Of a stretch of 64,000 nucleotides of DNA, positions 1 through 9,859 are shown piece after piece. Each line of letters opens with the position of its first letter. Positions within the stretch are counted from its first letter, which is position 1. A program made the translations under genes and the position numbers. Below the pieces are notes generated by a model, which worked only from the letters and a program-made list of their open reading frames with translations, was not told the origin of the DNA and ran no database searches. Source of the DNA: Pseudoblastomonas marina (lineage in GTDB: Bacteria; Pseudomonadota; Alphaproteobacteria; Sphingomonadales; Sphingomonadaceae); contig NZ_BMID01000001.1 of the NCBI RefSeq assembly GCF_014641655.1, forward strand, positions 1,602,427 to 1,666,426. The letters are read 5' to 3'.

Positions 1-1527
1 CTCGACGGGGTGACCGGGTCGGGCAAGACCGAGACCTATTTCGAGGCCGTCGCCGAGGCGATCAGGCTCGAGAAGCAGGTGCTCGTTCTGCTCCCCGAAA
101 TCGCGCTGACCGAGAATTTCCTGCGCCGGTTCGAGGATCGCTTCGGTGCCAAGCCGGTGCTGTGGCACTCCTCGCGCAGATCGACCGAGCGGCGGCGGGC
201 GTGGCGTGCGGTCGCCGATGGTGGCGCGCAGGTGGTGATCGGCGCGCGCAGCTCGCTGTTCCTGCCGTTCCGCAATCTCGGCCTGATCGTGGTCGACGAG
301 GCGCACGAAACCTCGTTCAAGCAGGAAGACGGGGTGCGCTACAATGCGCGGGACGTGGCGGTGATCCGCGCGCAGTTGGAAGGCGCGCCGGTGGTGCTGG
401 CGAGCGCGACACCGGCACTCGAATCGATGCACCTTGCGGCCAACGGCACGTACGAAAAGCTCGAACTGCCAAGCCGCTTCGGCGGGGCCACCCTGCCCGA
501 CATCGCGGTACTCGACCTGCGCGAAAAACCGCCCGAGCGCGGTCGCTGGATCGCGCCGCCGCTGGTCGAAAAGCTCGAGGAACGGCTCGAGCGCGGCGAG
601 CAGTCGCTGCTGTTCCTCAATCGCCGCGGCTATGCCCCGCTGACGCTGTGCCGCACCTGCGGCTATCGCTTCCAGTGCCCCAATTGCAGCGCCTGGCTGG
701 TCGAGCATCGGCTCTCGCAGCGGCTCGCCTGCCATCATTGCGGCCACGAAGTCCCGCCGCCCGCCGCCTGCCCCGAATGCGGCGAGCCCGACTGCCTCGT
801 CGCCTGCGGCCCCGGGGTCGAGCGGATCGCCGACGAGGTCTCCGAACTGTTCCCCGAGGCGCGCATCGCGCTGGTCACCTCGGACACCCTGACCAGCCCC
901 GAGAAGATCGCCGAATTCGTCGAGAGCGCGGAGGGCGGCGCGATCGACATCATCGTCGGAACGCAATTGGTGACCAAGGGCTACCACTTTCCCGAACTGA
1001 CGCTGGTGGGCGTGATCGACGCCGACCTCGGGCTCGAGGGCGGGGACCTGCGCGCGGCCGAACGCACCTTCCAGCAGGTCGCGCAGGTCGCGGGCCGCGC
1101 CGGACGCGCGAGCAAGCCGGGCGAGGTGCTGATCCAGACCCGCCACCCCGATGCCCCGGTGATCGAAGCGCTCGCCGCCAACGATCGCGATGCCTTTTAC
1201 GAGGCCGAAACCGAGGCGCGCCGCGATGCGGGCGCCCCGCCCTTCGGCCGCTGGGCCGCGATCATCGTGTCGAGCGAGGACGAGGCCGAGGCGCGCGATG
1301 CCGCCCGCGCGCTGGGCTCGCAGCGCCCCGACCATCCCGACATCGCGGTGTTCGGCCCCGCTCCCGCCCCGCTCTCGCTGCTGCGCGGGCGCTACCGCTA
1401 TCGCTTCCTGATCAACGCCCGGCGCAGTGCGAAGCTGCAACACGCGATCCGCGACTGGGTGGGCGGCTTCCAGTTCGGTCCGGGCGTGCGCGTGGGAATC
1501 GATATCGATCCCTACAGCTTCGTCTAG
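1..1527 (+). CDS. priA: Primosomal replication restart helicase PriA (5' end outside window)
   Basis: The open frame is already running at base 1, so the gene starts upstream; 508 residues are visible and roughly the first 210 (the 3'-DNA-binding region) are missing. PriA is the SF2 3'-5' DNA helicase that reloads the replisome at stalled forks. The visible part opens with Walker A (GVTGSGKT), followed by the DEAH box in VVDEAHETSF. A cysteine-rich zinc-binding insertion follows (CRTC, CPNC, CHHC and CPEC pairs). The conserved helicase motifs GTQLVTKGYHFP and QVAGRAGR come after it. The gene ends 62 bases before the next start. Confidence 0.96.
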   Translation, partial: LDGVTGSGKTETYFEAVAEAIRLEKQVLVLLPEIALTENFLRRFEDRFGAKPVLWHSSRRSTERRRAWRAVADGGAQVVIGARSSLFLPFRNLGLIVVDEAHETSFKQEDGVRYNARDVAVIRAQLEGAPVVLASATPALESMHLAANGTYEKLELPSRFGGATLPDIAVLDLREKPPERGRWIAPPLVEKLEERLERGEQSLLFLNRRGYAPLTLCRTCGYRFQCPNCSAWLVEHRLSQRLACHHCGHEVPPPAACPECGEPDCLVACGPGVERIADEVSELFPEARIALVTSDTLTSPEKIAEFVESAEGGAIDIIVGTQLVTKGYHFPELTLVGVIDADLGLEGGDLRAAERTFQQVAQVAGRAGRASKPGEVLIQTRHPDAPVIEALAANDRDAFYEAETEARRDAGAPPFGRWAAIIVSSEDEAEARDAARALGSQRPDHPDIAVFGPAPAPLSLLRGRYRYRFLINARRSAKLQHAIRDWVGGFQFGPGVRVGIDIDPYSFV

Positions 1528-1589
1528 CGAGCGATTGCATCCGCTCCGCCGGGTGGATAGCCTTCCGGCAGGTCGCAGGGGGGAGCAGG

Positions 1590-3113
1590 ATGTCTCGCAG
1601 GTTTCTGACAGCAATGGCTGCGCTGCTGGGCGCGCTATTTTCCGCGCAACCCGCATCCGCCCAATGGCTTCAAGCCGAAACGCAGAATTTCGTCATCCAT
1701 GCCGAGCTGGACGAAGAGGAGCTTCGCGACGTCGCGCTGCACATGGAGGAGTTCAACCGGCTGCTCCAGCGCCAGATGCCCGCCCAACTGCGCCCAGGCC
1801 GCAAGTTCCATATCTGGCTGGACGGCGGGATGAACCGCATCTCCGGCCTGTTCGGCCACCGCATCTTCAGCGCGGCGCGCGACTGGCACGACCTGCCGGG
1901 AGCCTTCGCGCAATACGATCCGGGAGAGAACCCGCGATATCGCTACTACCCGCTATATTCCGCCGTGGGCCGGTTTTACCTGTCCAACGGGTTCGTGCGC
2001 ACCCTTCCCTACTGGTTGGCGGACGGCCTGCCGATCTATTTCGCGACCGCCTATGTCGATGAAGGACAGTTCCTGCTGGGAGCGCCTGACAACCCGCGCA
2101 TGATGAACGAGCCCATGAGCGTCAGCCGGATCGAGGAATTGCTGACCACGCGCCAGAAGCCGGAAAGCTTCGGCAGGTTCAGAACGCTTCAAAGTGCAAA
2201 CGCCGTGTTCACGAACCTGCTCTTGTCGGATCCTGCCAACGATGCGCTCATCGGCCGGTACCTTGCGCTCTTCAATGCCGGCAAATCGTACGAAGAAGCG
2301 ATGGCGGTCTTCGGCGACCTTCGACCGCTTACCGTGGACATGCGCAACAAGATGGGCCGCAAGGTCAAGCTGCGGGCGGTTCCGATCGACCCCGAGGCGC
2401 CGAAACAGATCTTCATCCGGCCGATGGGGCAGGACGAGGTGGCGCTGATCGTTCCGCGTTTCCGCCGCCTGATCGACGAAGATCGCGAAGACGTGGCGAA
2501 GGACCTGCGCAAGCTGACCGAACGGTTTCCCGACAGCGCCGAAACCTGGTATCAATATGCGGCCGCCGAGTTCGCGCTGACCAAGGGCCGCGAACGCGAT
2601 GGCGAGCCCGCATTCGGCGGGCTGGGCTTTGCCGACAACGTACTTGTGATCAAGGCGTGGCACTACTCGGACAGGGAGGCATGGGCGGCGGTGAACCGCG
2701 CGCTGGCGCTCGATTCCGGTCATCCCCATGCGAACCGCCTGAAGGCCGAGATCATGCTCGCGCGCATGCTGAATGCCGGCGACGGGGACGATGCGGAACA
2801 ATTCGCCGAAATTCGCGCGCTGCTCGGTACGCTGGTCGAACGGCCGGAGGAGTTCCCTTTCGCCGCCGTGTTCAATTACCAGACCTATATCGAACAGGGC
2901 CTACGCGCCCCGCAGGAAGCCTTCGATGCTTTCGGTCGCGCTTTTCTCGGTAGCGCAGGCGTGCGTTCGTTTCGTTATGCCTATGCGGCAGAACTGGTCC
3001 GCCGAGGCGAACACGCAATCGCCCGTCGCTTGCTCGAATCCATGCTCAACGATCCGCGCTACAGCGAGGCGGCGCAACGCGCGCTCGACCAGATCCCGGA
3101 CCCACCGGTCTGA
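1590..3113 (+). CDS. Secreted TPR/metallopeptidase-like protein, degenerate active site
   Basis: 507 residues with a signal peptide ending near ASAQ at residue 25. The ATG at 1590 was chosen because it follows GGGGGGAGCAGG and begins the signal peptide; the frame is open far upstream, but that part lies inside priA. It is a paralogue of the next gene: the two share the N-terminal start (WLQAETQNFVIHAE versus WYVVDTKHFTVYTK), the central NP(R/K)Y segment and a TPR-like C-terminal half. The zinc site is gone, however. Where the neighbour has HEYTH, this protein has PLYSA (121-125). Where the neighbour has SEGFAELF, it has ADGLPIYF (144-151). It is probably a non-catalytic periplasmic protein. 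The function is unknown. Confidence 0.85.
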   Translation: MSRRFLTAMAALLGALFSAQPASAQWLQAETQNFVIHAELDEEELRDVALHMEEFNRLLQRQMPAQLRPGRKFHIWLDGGMNRISGLFGHRIFSAARDWHDLPGAFAQYDPGENPRYRYYPLYSAVGRFYLSNGFVRTLPYWLADGLPIYFATAYVDEGQFLLGAPDNPRMMNEPMSVSRIEELLTTRQKPESFGRFRTLQSANAVFTNLLLSDPANDALIGRYLALFNAGKSYEEAMAVFGDLRPLTVDMRNKMGRKVKLRAVPIDPEAPKQIFIRPMGQDEVALIVPRFRRLIDEDREDVAKDLRKLTERFPDSAETWYQYAAAEFALTKGRERDGEPAFGGLGFADNVLVIKAWHYSDREAWAAVNRALALDSGHPHANRLKAEIMLARMLNAGDGDDAEQFAEIRALLGTLVERPEEFPFAAVFNYQTYIEQGLRAPQEAFDAFGRAFLGSAGVRSFRYAYAAELVRRGEHAIARRLLESMLNDPRYSEAAQRALDQIPDPPV

Positions 3114-3308
3114 GCGGTGCTGGCCATCGGGATGAACGCCGCCCCGCCTTGCCGCTAGCTGCACCTGCATTGTCGAGCAGGCCGGTTTCGATCCAGTGCC
3201 GATTCCTTCGTTTGACCCCTCGGCAGACTTGTCATACGCTTTGCGACAGGGAATCACGGATGGATCGCAGGGGCGATCCGCTTTCCGGATATTTATGGGG
3301 ACTGGGTC

Positions 3309-4910
3309 ATGCGCATCATCGCATCGTTATTCGCCGCGTTCGCGGTTCTGTTTTCCGCGCCGGCAATGGCGGCGGAATGGTACGTCGTCGATACGAAGCA
3401 CTTCACGGTGTACACCAAAGACACCAAGAAGAACGCCGAAGAATACGGCAAGGAACTCGAGCGGCTGGACGAAGCGCTGAGGATCATCAGCGGAGTCGGC
3501 CCGTCCGACGATGATTTTCCCGCTTCGTCCAAGGTGACCGTCTTCCGTTTCGGTGAGACCAGCGACATGGGCAAGTTGCTCGGGCGCCGTGGCGTCGGCG
3601 GATTCTTCCGCGGTGACGCGGTCGGCTCGGTCGCCTTCGCCCCCCGCCGTGACGATGTCCGCCGCGAACGTGGTTTCGAGCGCACTGCCGGGGATATCCC
3701 GATCAACCCGAAATACATCGTGTTCCACGAATACACGCACTATTTCATGTTCCACCACCGCGATGCGCCCTACCCGCTGTGGTACAGCGAAGGCTTCGCC
3801 GAACTGTTCGGCACGATGACCTTCGAAAAGGATCGTTTCGTTATCGGCGACGTACCGCCCGAGCGCAGTATCGCGCTCAAGGTCGTGGATCTCGATCTCG
3901 AAGAAATGTTCGCGCCCGGCGAAGAACCGAGCCGCGAATACACCTCGCGGGTCTATGCCCATGGCTGGCTGCTCGCCAGCCTCCTCAACCTGACGCCCGA
4001 ACGCCGGAGCCAGATCGGCCCCTACCTTATGGCGATCAACGAGGGCGTCGATCCGCTCGAAGCGGCCAAGAACGCATTCGGCGATCTAGACGTGCTGGAA
4101 AAGGAACTCGACGACTATCGTGGCGGCGCCGCGAAGGTGCTCAAGGTCCCGTTCCTGACCAAGCAGGATCCCGAAGTCTCGGTACGCCGGATGACCGAGG
4201 CCGAGGAAGCGCGGATGGACGTGCTGATCCGTGCCAAGGCCGGTGTCGACGAAGACCAGGCGAAAAAGCAGGTCGATCCCGCGCGCGATCTGGTCTCGCG
4301 TTATCCCGAGAGCGTTCCGGTCCTCCTCACCGCGGTCGAAGCGGAATTCGACGCCAAGAACTGGAACGAGGCCGAATCGCTCGCCGAGCGCATCCTCGCC
4401 ATCGATCCGGACAATGTCGACGCGGCGATCTACTACGCCCGCGTGGCCCTGATGCGCGGGTATGAAGACAAGTCGCAGATCGCGGTTGCGCGCGAGCGTT
4501 TCGCGAAAGCCAACAACCTTCAGCCCGATCACGCCTATCCGCTCTACGGCTACTACCTGAGCTTTCTCTATTCGGACGAAACGCCCCCGGACGATGCGAT
4601 CGCTTCGCTCGAGCGCGCCTTCGTGCTGGCCCGGTACGACAATTCGATCCGCAACACGCTCGCCTACCGGCTTGCCAAGGAGGAACGCTATTCGGTGTCG
4701 CAGGGCCTCCTGCGACGCACGCTGATCGGTGCCGGCAAGTATCCGCGCGAGCTTTCGGCCTGCTACACGCTGGCCGAAGCCGGCGACAACGAGCTGCTGC
4801 TCGACATGTTGCGCCCGGATCACCCGATGGACGAAAGCGAGAAGGAATGGGACGACAAGTCGGACGAGGAGAAATGGCCTTGCCTGACCAAGGTCGAAGC
4901 CACCGCCTGA
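3309..4910 (+). CDS. Secreted HExxH metallopeptidase-like protein with TPR C-terminus
   Basis: 533 residues. The signal peptide runs to about AMAAE (residue 22), giving a periplasmic or outer-membrane-facing protein. HEYTH at 140-144 is an HExxH zinc motif, and E161 in SEGFAELF is the likely third ligand, the gluzincin pattern seen in DUF1570-like families. The C-terminal half (about 280-533) is helical with TPR-like periodicity, including LAERILAIDPDNVDAAIYYARV. It follows its degenerate paralogue after 195 bases, in which I see no gene. Peptidase activity is inferred from the motif; the substrate is unknown. Confidence 0.86.
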   Translation: MRIIASLFAAFAVLFSAPAMAAEWYVVDTKHFTVYTKDTKKNAEEYGKELERLDEALRIISGVGPSDDDFPASSKVTVFRFGETSDMGKLLGRRGVGGFFRGDAVGSVAFAPRRDDVRRERGFERTAGDIPINPKYIVFHEYTHYFMFHHRDAPYPLWYSEGFAELFGTMTFEKDRFVIGDVPPERSIALKVVDLDLEEMFAPGEEPSREYTSRVYAHGWLLASLLNLTPERRSQIGPYLMAINEGVDPLEAAKNAFGDLDVLEKELDDYRGGAAKVLKVPFLTKQDPEVSVRRMTEAEEARMDVLIRAKAGVDEDQAKKQVDPARDLVSRYPESVPVLLTAVEAEFDAKNWNEAESLAERILAIDPDNVDAAIYYARVALMRGYEDKSQIAVARERFAKANNLQPDHAYPLYGYYLSFLYSDETPPDDAIASLERAFVLARYDNSIRNTLAYRLAKEERYSVSQGLLRRTLIGAGKYPRELSACYTLAEAGDNELLLDMLRPDHPMDESEKEWDDKSDEEKWPCLTKVEATA

Positions 4911-4953
4911 TCAGATAGTCTGAACCAATCGAGCGGGGCCGCGTTGCGCTTGC

Positions 4954-6525
4954 ATGGCAAGCATCAGCGACGGCCCCGTTCTCGTTCCCATCCTCGGCGA
5001 CCAGCTGACGCGCAACCTGGCGAGCCTTCGTGGGCGGACCAAGGATGACACGGTCGTCCTGATGATGGAGGTGTGGGACGAGGCAACCTACGTCAGGCAT
5101 CACAAGCAGAAGATCGTGCTGGTCTTCTCCGCCATGCGCCACTTCGCCGAGGAACTGCGCGATGCCGGGTGGACGGTCGACTATGTGAAGCTCGACGACG
5201 ATGGCAATTCCGGCAGCTTCACCGGCGAACTCGCACGCGCGATCGAGGAGCATGATCCACGCCTCGTCAGCGTGGTCGAGGCCGGCGAATGGCGCGTGCG
5301 GCAGGACATGGAGCAATGGGCCGACAAGTTCGCCTGCGCGGTCGAGATCCTGCGCGACGACCGCTTCGTCTGTTCGCAGGCCGAGTTCGACGAATGGGCC
5401 GACGATCGCAAGGAGCTCCGGATGGAGTTCTTCTATCGCGAGATGCGGCGGAAGACCGGGTTGCTGTTGGATGGCGACAAGCCGGTCGGCGGCGAATGGA
5501 ACTACGACAGCGAGAACCGCAAGCCGCCGAAAGAGGGCCTCGCCGCGCCCGAGCGACCCAAGTTCGAGCCCAACGCGATCACGCAGGAAGTTATCGCCCT
5601 GGCCGAAGACCGTTTCGGCGATCACTTTGGATCATTGGAAAAGTTCGAGTGGCCCGTCACCCGCGACGAAGCGGAAGAGGCCGCCGACGCCTTCTTCGCC
5701 GAGCGGATCGAGTGCTTCGGTCCCTACCAGGACGCGATGGTCGCGGGGGAGGACGACCTCTTCCACTCGATGCTCTCGACCAGCATCAACCTGGGCCTGC
5801 TCGACCCGCTCGACCTCTGCCGCCGCGCCGAACAGGCGTACAGGGACGGCAAGGCGCCGCTCAATTCGGTCGAGGGATTCATCCGCCAGATCATCGGCTG
5901 GCGTGAATATGTGCGCGGCTTCTATTTCCACCAGATGCCGCACCTGCAGAAGGCAAACGCCCTGAACGCACAGCGCGGCTTGCCCGAATTCTACTGGACC
6001 GGCGAGACCGACATGGCCTGCATGGCCGACTGTATCCGCTCGACCCGCGACAACGCGCATGCGCACCACATCCAGCGGCTGATGGTGCTCGGCAATTTCG
6101 CGCTGCTCGCCGGGATTTCCCCGCGCGAAGTGCAGGACTGGTTCCTGGTGGTCTACGCCGACGCATACGAATGGGTCGAGCTGCCCAATGTCGCGGCCAT
6201 GATCCTCTACGCCGATGGCGGCAAGCTCGCCTCCAAGCCGTATGCGGCCTCCGGCAATTACATCAACAAGATGAGCAATTACTGCTCGGGCTGCGCCTAC
6301 TCGCCGAACAAGAAGACCGGCGACGGTGCCTGCCCGTTCAACCCGCTCTACTGGCACTTCATGGACCGCCACCGCGACCGCCTCGAAAAGAACCACCGCA
6401 TCGGCCGGATCTACGCGACCTGGGACCGGATGGGCGAGGACCGCCAGCGCGAATATCTCGCCAGCGCCGAGGCGTTCCTCGACACGCTCGAGCCGGCGCG
6501 CGAGGGCTGGGCGCGCGCGGACTGA
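4954..6525 (+). CDS. phrB: Fe-S photolyase/cryptochrome of the (6-4) PhrB type
   Basis: 523 residues of the prokaryotic cryptochrome/photolyase-related family (FeS-BCP, PF04244). Family members carry FAD and a 4Fe-4S cluster and repair (6-4) photoproducts with light. The N-terminal alpha/beta domain begins LVPILGDQLT. The cluster ligands are visible as C356, C444, C447 and C460, with spacing 88-3-13, which matches my recollection of Agrobacterium PhrB. C360 is an extra nearby cysteine. The FAD-binding helical domain contains ADAYEWVELPNV. It is a single gene with 43 bases before it. The symbol follows the Agrobacterium protein; a cryptochrome-like signalling role cannot be excluded. Confidence 0.92.
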   Translation: MASISDGPVLVPILGDQLTRNLASLRGRTKDDTVVLMMEVWDEATYVRHHKQKIVLVFSAMRHFAEELRDAGWTVDYVKLDDDGNSGSFTGELARAIEEHDPRLVSVVEAGEWRVRQDMEQWADKFACAVEILRDDRFVCSQAEFDEWADDRKELRMEFFYREMRRKTGLLLDGDKPVGGEWNYDSENRKPPKEGLAAPERPKFEPNAITQEVIALAEDRFGDHFGSLEKFEWPVTRDEAEEAADAFFAERIECFGPYQDAMVAGEDDLFHSMLSTSINLGLLDPLDLCRRAEQAYRDGKAPLNSVEGFIRQIIGWREYVRGFYFHQMPHLQKANALNAQRGLPEFYWTGETDMACMADCIRSTRDNAHAHHIQRLMVLGNFALLAGISPREVQDWFLVVYADAYEWVELPNVAAMILYADGGKLASKPYAASGNYINKMSNYCSGCAYSPNKKTGDGACPFNPLYWHFMDRHRDRLEKNHRIGRIYATWDRMGEDRQREYLASAEAFLDTLEPAREGWARAD

Positions 6526-6661
6526 CAAGCACGGCCTTCGTGGCGGCCCGCGCCCCGCCCCGTCCGCACGCCTGCAAAGGTTAACCGGAACAAGGCGATA
6601 GCCTTAACGTAGTCTAGGCATCCGGCACATAGGTGCCATCCCCTCCCCCAGGAGAGCCCCG

Positions 6662-6982
6662 ATGAAAAAGACGTTTGTACCCGCCACCCTCGCCGCCACC
6701 CTTCTGCTCGGCGGTTGCGCCGGGCTCGGCGGGCTGCTCGACCCCGTGCTCGGCAACGACCGCTACGACGACCGCAATCTGAGCCAGTTCGAACGCGCCG
6801 CGGTCGAGGCCTGCGGGCGCGAGGCGTCGCGCTATGGCCGGGTCCAGGTCACCGATGCACGCCAGTCCGATCGCGAATACGTGCAGGTCCGCGGCCGCAT
6901 CGACACGCGCGATCGCCGCAACGACGAATTCTACTGCGTCTTCCGCAATGACGGCCGGATCGTCGAATTCCGCGTCAGCTAG
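6662..6982 (+). CDS. Small lipoprotein, unknown function
   Basis: 106 residues. A short hydrophobic signal ends in the lipobox LLGG-C (Cys19), so the mature protein is probably lipid-anchored. It is followed by a charged, Arg/Asp-rich domain of about 80 residues containing two further cysteines (C52 and C92, in VEACGRE and FYCVFRN). The ATG sits shortly after CAGGAGAG. Its stop codon overlaps the stop codon of convergent ada: the four bases CTAG at 6979-6982 serve both genes. I do not recognise a named family. Confidence 0.8.
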   Translation: MKKTFVPATLAATLLLGGCAGLGGLLDPVLGNDRYDDRNLSQFERAAVEACGREASRYGRVQVTDARQSDREYVQVRGRIDTRDRRNDEFYCVFRNDGRIVEFRVS

Positions 6983-8010
6983 GCTTTTCTGCGGGCCTCG
7001 CGCCGCAATAGCTCGGCCTTGATCTCGGTGCCGTAGGCATAGCCCCCGAGCCCGCCATCGGCGGCGATCACGCGGTGGCAGGGGATCAGCACGGCGATGT
7101 TGTTCGCCCCGTTGGCACCGCCCACCGCGCGGCTGGCCTTCGGGTTGCCGAGCGCTGCGGCGAGTTCGCCGTAGCTGCGGGTCTCGCCCGGCGGGATATC
7201 GCACAGCGCCTGCCACACGCGCTGCTGGAAGGCGGTGCCCTTCACGTCGATCGGAATGTCCGTGCCGGTCCCGGGGCGTTCGACCGCCTCGGTGACGCGC
7301 GCGAACAGGTCGCGGAATTCCGTGCCGCCCTCGACCAGCTCGGCCTTGGGGAAGCGGGCGCGCAATTCGTCCTCGCCTTCATCGAAACTGAGGCAGCACA
7401 CGCCGGTTTCGGTCGCGGCGACCAGCATCGCGCCTAGGCTCGTGTCGACCACGGTCCAGTGGATCGTGCGCCCCTTGCCGCCATCGCGCCATTCGCTCGC
7501 GCTCATGCCCAGTTTCCCTTTCGTATCGTCGTAGAAGCGGCTCGGCGCTTCGTAGCCGGCATCGTAGATCGCATCGGAAACCCGCGCCGAGCCGCCCAGC
7601 GCATCCTTCGCCCGCTCCTCGCGCAGCGCGCGGGCATAGGCCGAGGGCGAAAGCCCTGTCGCGCGCTTGAACACGCGCTGGAAATGGCTCGCCGAATAGC
7701 CGGTCAGCACCGCGAGTTCGCCCAGTGTCGGCTTGCCCTCGGAGGCCTTGATCTCGTCGATCGCCGCCGCGACCGCCGCCTCGTCGCGCGTGACGTCGTC
7801 GGGCAGGCAGCGCTTGCAGGCGCGCAGCCCCGCACCGCGCGCTTCCGCCCCGCTGGCGAAAAAGCGCACATTGGCGCGCGCCGGGTGCCGCGCCGCGCAG
7901 CTCGGGCGGCAGTAGATGCCGGTGGTCAGCACGCCGGTCACGAAGCGTCCGTCGAAGGCGCGGTCGCGGCGGAGCACGGCGTTCCAGCGAATGTCGTCGT
8001 CGATCCTCAT
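6979..8010 (-). CDS. ada: Ada: methyl-DNA repair protein and AraC-type regulator
   Basis: 343 residues with the full Ada layout. The N-terminal zinc/methylphosphotriester domain has C34, C38, C65 and C68 (GIYCRPSC and ACKRC). An AraC-type helix-turn-helix region (about 95-180) contains GYSASHFQRVFKR. The C-terminal O6-methylguanine methyltransferase domain has the acceptor cysteine in PCHRV (C311). The protein removes methyl groups onto its own cysteines and, once methylated on the N-terminal cysteine, activates the adaptive response in other bacteria. It stands alone and is convergent with the small lipoprotein gene. Confidence 0.96.
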   Translation of the reverse strand: MRIDDDIRWNAVLRRDRAFDGRFVTGVLTTGIYCRPSCAARHPARANVRFFASGAEARGAGLRACKRCLPDDVTRDEAAVAAAIDEIKASEGKPTLGELAVLTGYSASHFQRVFKRATGLSPSAYARALREERAKDALGGSARVSDAIYDAGYEAPSRFYDDTKGKLGMSASEWRDGGKGRTIHWTVVDTSLGAMLVAATETGVCCLSFDEGEDELRARFPKAELVEGGTEFRDLFARVTEAVERPGTGTDIPIDVKGTAFQQRVWQALCDIPPGETRSYGELAAALGNPKASRAVGGANGANNIAVLIPCHRVIAADGGLGGYAYGTEIKAELLRREARRKA

Positions 8011-8091
8011 GCTTCCTTCCTAGCGCGGTGGCGGATAGCGCGCATCCCGAAGCTTGCGGTCAAAAGACGCTCCCCATAGACAGGCGACAAC

Positions 8092-9648
8092 ATGACCCGG
8101 CTCATCCTCGCAATCGCGGTCCTGCTGACCGCCCTTCATCCCACCGCTGCGCAGGCCGACCAGGCCGATATCAACGCCGCCGCGCGATCGGTGGTGCGCG
8201 TGGTCGTGGTTGCCGACGATGGCGACACGGTCGAGATCGTCGGCCACGGTTCGGGCATCGTCGTGTCGCGCGACCTCGTGCTGACCAATGCCCATGTGAT
8301 CGCGCCGCTGGCCGAGGACAGCGACCTCCGGCTCGGCGTGATCCCGAGCCAGGGCAAGACCGGCTACTTCGCCCGCGTCCAGCGTTTCGCCCCGCGGGTC
8401 GACCTCGCGCTGATCAAGCTGACCGAGGAAGGCCGACTGGTGCCGATGACCTTCACTCCCGGCGCGGTACCCGACGGGGCCGAAGTGTTCGCGATCGGAT
8501 ACCCAGCCAATGTCGATATCGCGCAGGGGCTGGATTTCGGCGACCTCATTTCGCCGATCTCGCCGGTCAAGACGCGCGGCAACGTCTCGGGCGGGCGATC
8601 GTCCAAACGTTTCGAGACGATCCTCCACACCGCCGCGATCGGTGGCGGCAACAGTGGCGGCCCGCTGGTCGACGGCTGCGGCCGTGTGATCGGGGTGAAC
8701 AGCTTCGGTACCTTGTCGGACGGCTCGGACAGCGAATTCTTCTTCGCCGTCTCGGTGCGCGAAGTCCTCGAATTCCTGCGCGAGGCCGACGTCCAGCCGC
8801 GCCTCTCCTCGGCACCCTGCCGCAGCCTCGAGGATTTCGACGAGGACGAGGCCGAGCGCGCCGCTGCCGCCGAGCGCCGCCGCGATGCCGCGCGCCGCGC
8901 CGCCGAGAGCGAGCGTACCCGCGCGATGATCCGCGCCGAGCGCCGCGCGCAGCTCGAAGTCATGGCCGAACGCGAGAACGGCATGGCGCTCGCCGCGGTC
9001 CTGCTGCTGCTCGCCTTCGCCGCCGGCGGCGGTTCGGCCTGGCTCGTCGCTTCGGGGGCGAAGCGCGAATACGCGATTGGAGCCGGTGCCGCGTCGGCCT
9101 TCCTGGTGCTCGGCAGCCTGCTCGCGTGGTTCTCGCGCCCCGAGATCACCGACATCGAGGCGCGTGCCGAAGCGATGCTGCCCGAATCGGCCGGAGCCTC
9201 GGCCGAAGAGCCCGAGGACGGGACGATCGTCGCGGGCGATCTCATCTGCACGCTCGATCCCGCGCGCAGCCGGGTGACCGTCTCGGGTGGCGGCGACCTC
9301 GCCTTCGCCTGGGCCGAGGACGGCTGCGTCTCCGAACGCACCCAGTATGCCCGTGCCGACGACGGCCAGTGGAGCCGCGTGCTGGTGCCCAACGAGGACG
9401 ATACCGTCGCCGTTAACCGCTACGATCCCGACACCGGCATCTTCCTCACCGAACGCTATCTTCTCCCGCTGTCGACGATGCAGCAGGCGCGCGAGGCGCG
9501 CGGCGAGTATTCGGCCCCCAAATGCGACGCGGGCGAGGACAAGGTGCTCGAACTCGGCTCGAACCAGCAGACGATCCTCGACCTGCTCCCTGCGCGCCCG
9601 AACGAGCGGCTGGTCTATCGCTGCGAAGTGAGCGCCGCCGCCGACTGA
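8092..9648 (+). CDS. Membrane-anchored trypsin-like serine protease
   Basis: 518 residues. A signal peptide of about 21 residues is followed by a trypsin/HtrA-like protease domain with the full triad: H68 in LTNAHV, D104 in RVDLALI, S188 in GGGNSGGPL. Residues about 250-295 form a highly charged Glu/Arg/Ala helix, probably a coiled coil. Two membrane segments follow (about 299-321 and 328-347). A periplasmic C-terminal domain of about 165 residues carries conserved-looking cysteines. No PDZ domain is visible, so it is not a classical DegP. It starts 81 bases from divergent ada. The substrate is unknown. Confidence 0.85.
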   Translation: MTRLILAIAVLLTALHPTAAQADQADINAAARSVVRVVVVADDGDTVEIVGHGSGIVVSRDLVLTNAHVIAPLAEDSDLRLGVIPSQGKTGYFARVQRFAPRVDLALIKLTEEGRLVPMTFTPGAVPDGAEVFAIGYPANVDIAQGLDFGDLISPISPVKTRGNVSGGRSSKRFETILHTAAIGGGNSGGPLVDGCGRVIGVNSFGTLSDGSDSEFFFAVSVREVLEFLREADVQPRLSSAPCRSLEDFDEDEAERAAAAERRRDAARRAAESERTRAMIRAERRAQLEVMAERENGMALAAVLLLLAFAAGGGSAWLVASGAKREYAIGAGAASAFLVLGSLLAWFSRPEITDIEARAEAMLPESAGASAEEPEDGTIVAGDLICTLDPARSRVTVSGGGDLAFAWAEDGCVSERTQYARADDGQWSRVLVPNEDDTVAVNRYDPDTGIFLTERYLLPLSTMQQAREARGEYSAPKCDAGEDKVLELGSNQQTILDLLPARPNERLVYRCEVSAAAD

Positions 9649-9859
9649 CCGGACGCACGACAGGAATCGCAAAGCCGGCATCCATCCTGGCGCATTTATC
9701 GTGCGAATTGGCGTGCGATCTTCCCGGATACGGGCCAGCGTCTTGCAAAGAATCGGGAGTGTTGCTAGGCGCGCGCCAGCCTTGCCGGGGTGCACCCTCC
9801 GCACGATAGATTCGGCCTGGCGTCGCACTTATTTTCCGGCCCCGAGAGGACCATACCGC

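Noticed and set aside
162-1589. Upstream extension of the first TPR/metallopeptidase-like gene into priA
   Set aside because: The extension is Arg-rich shadow sequence of priA; the signal peptide begins at 1590.
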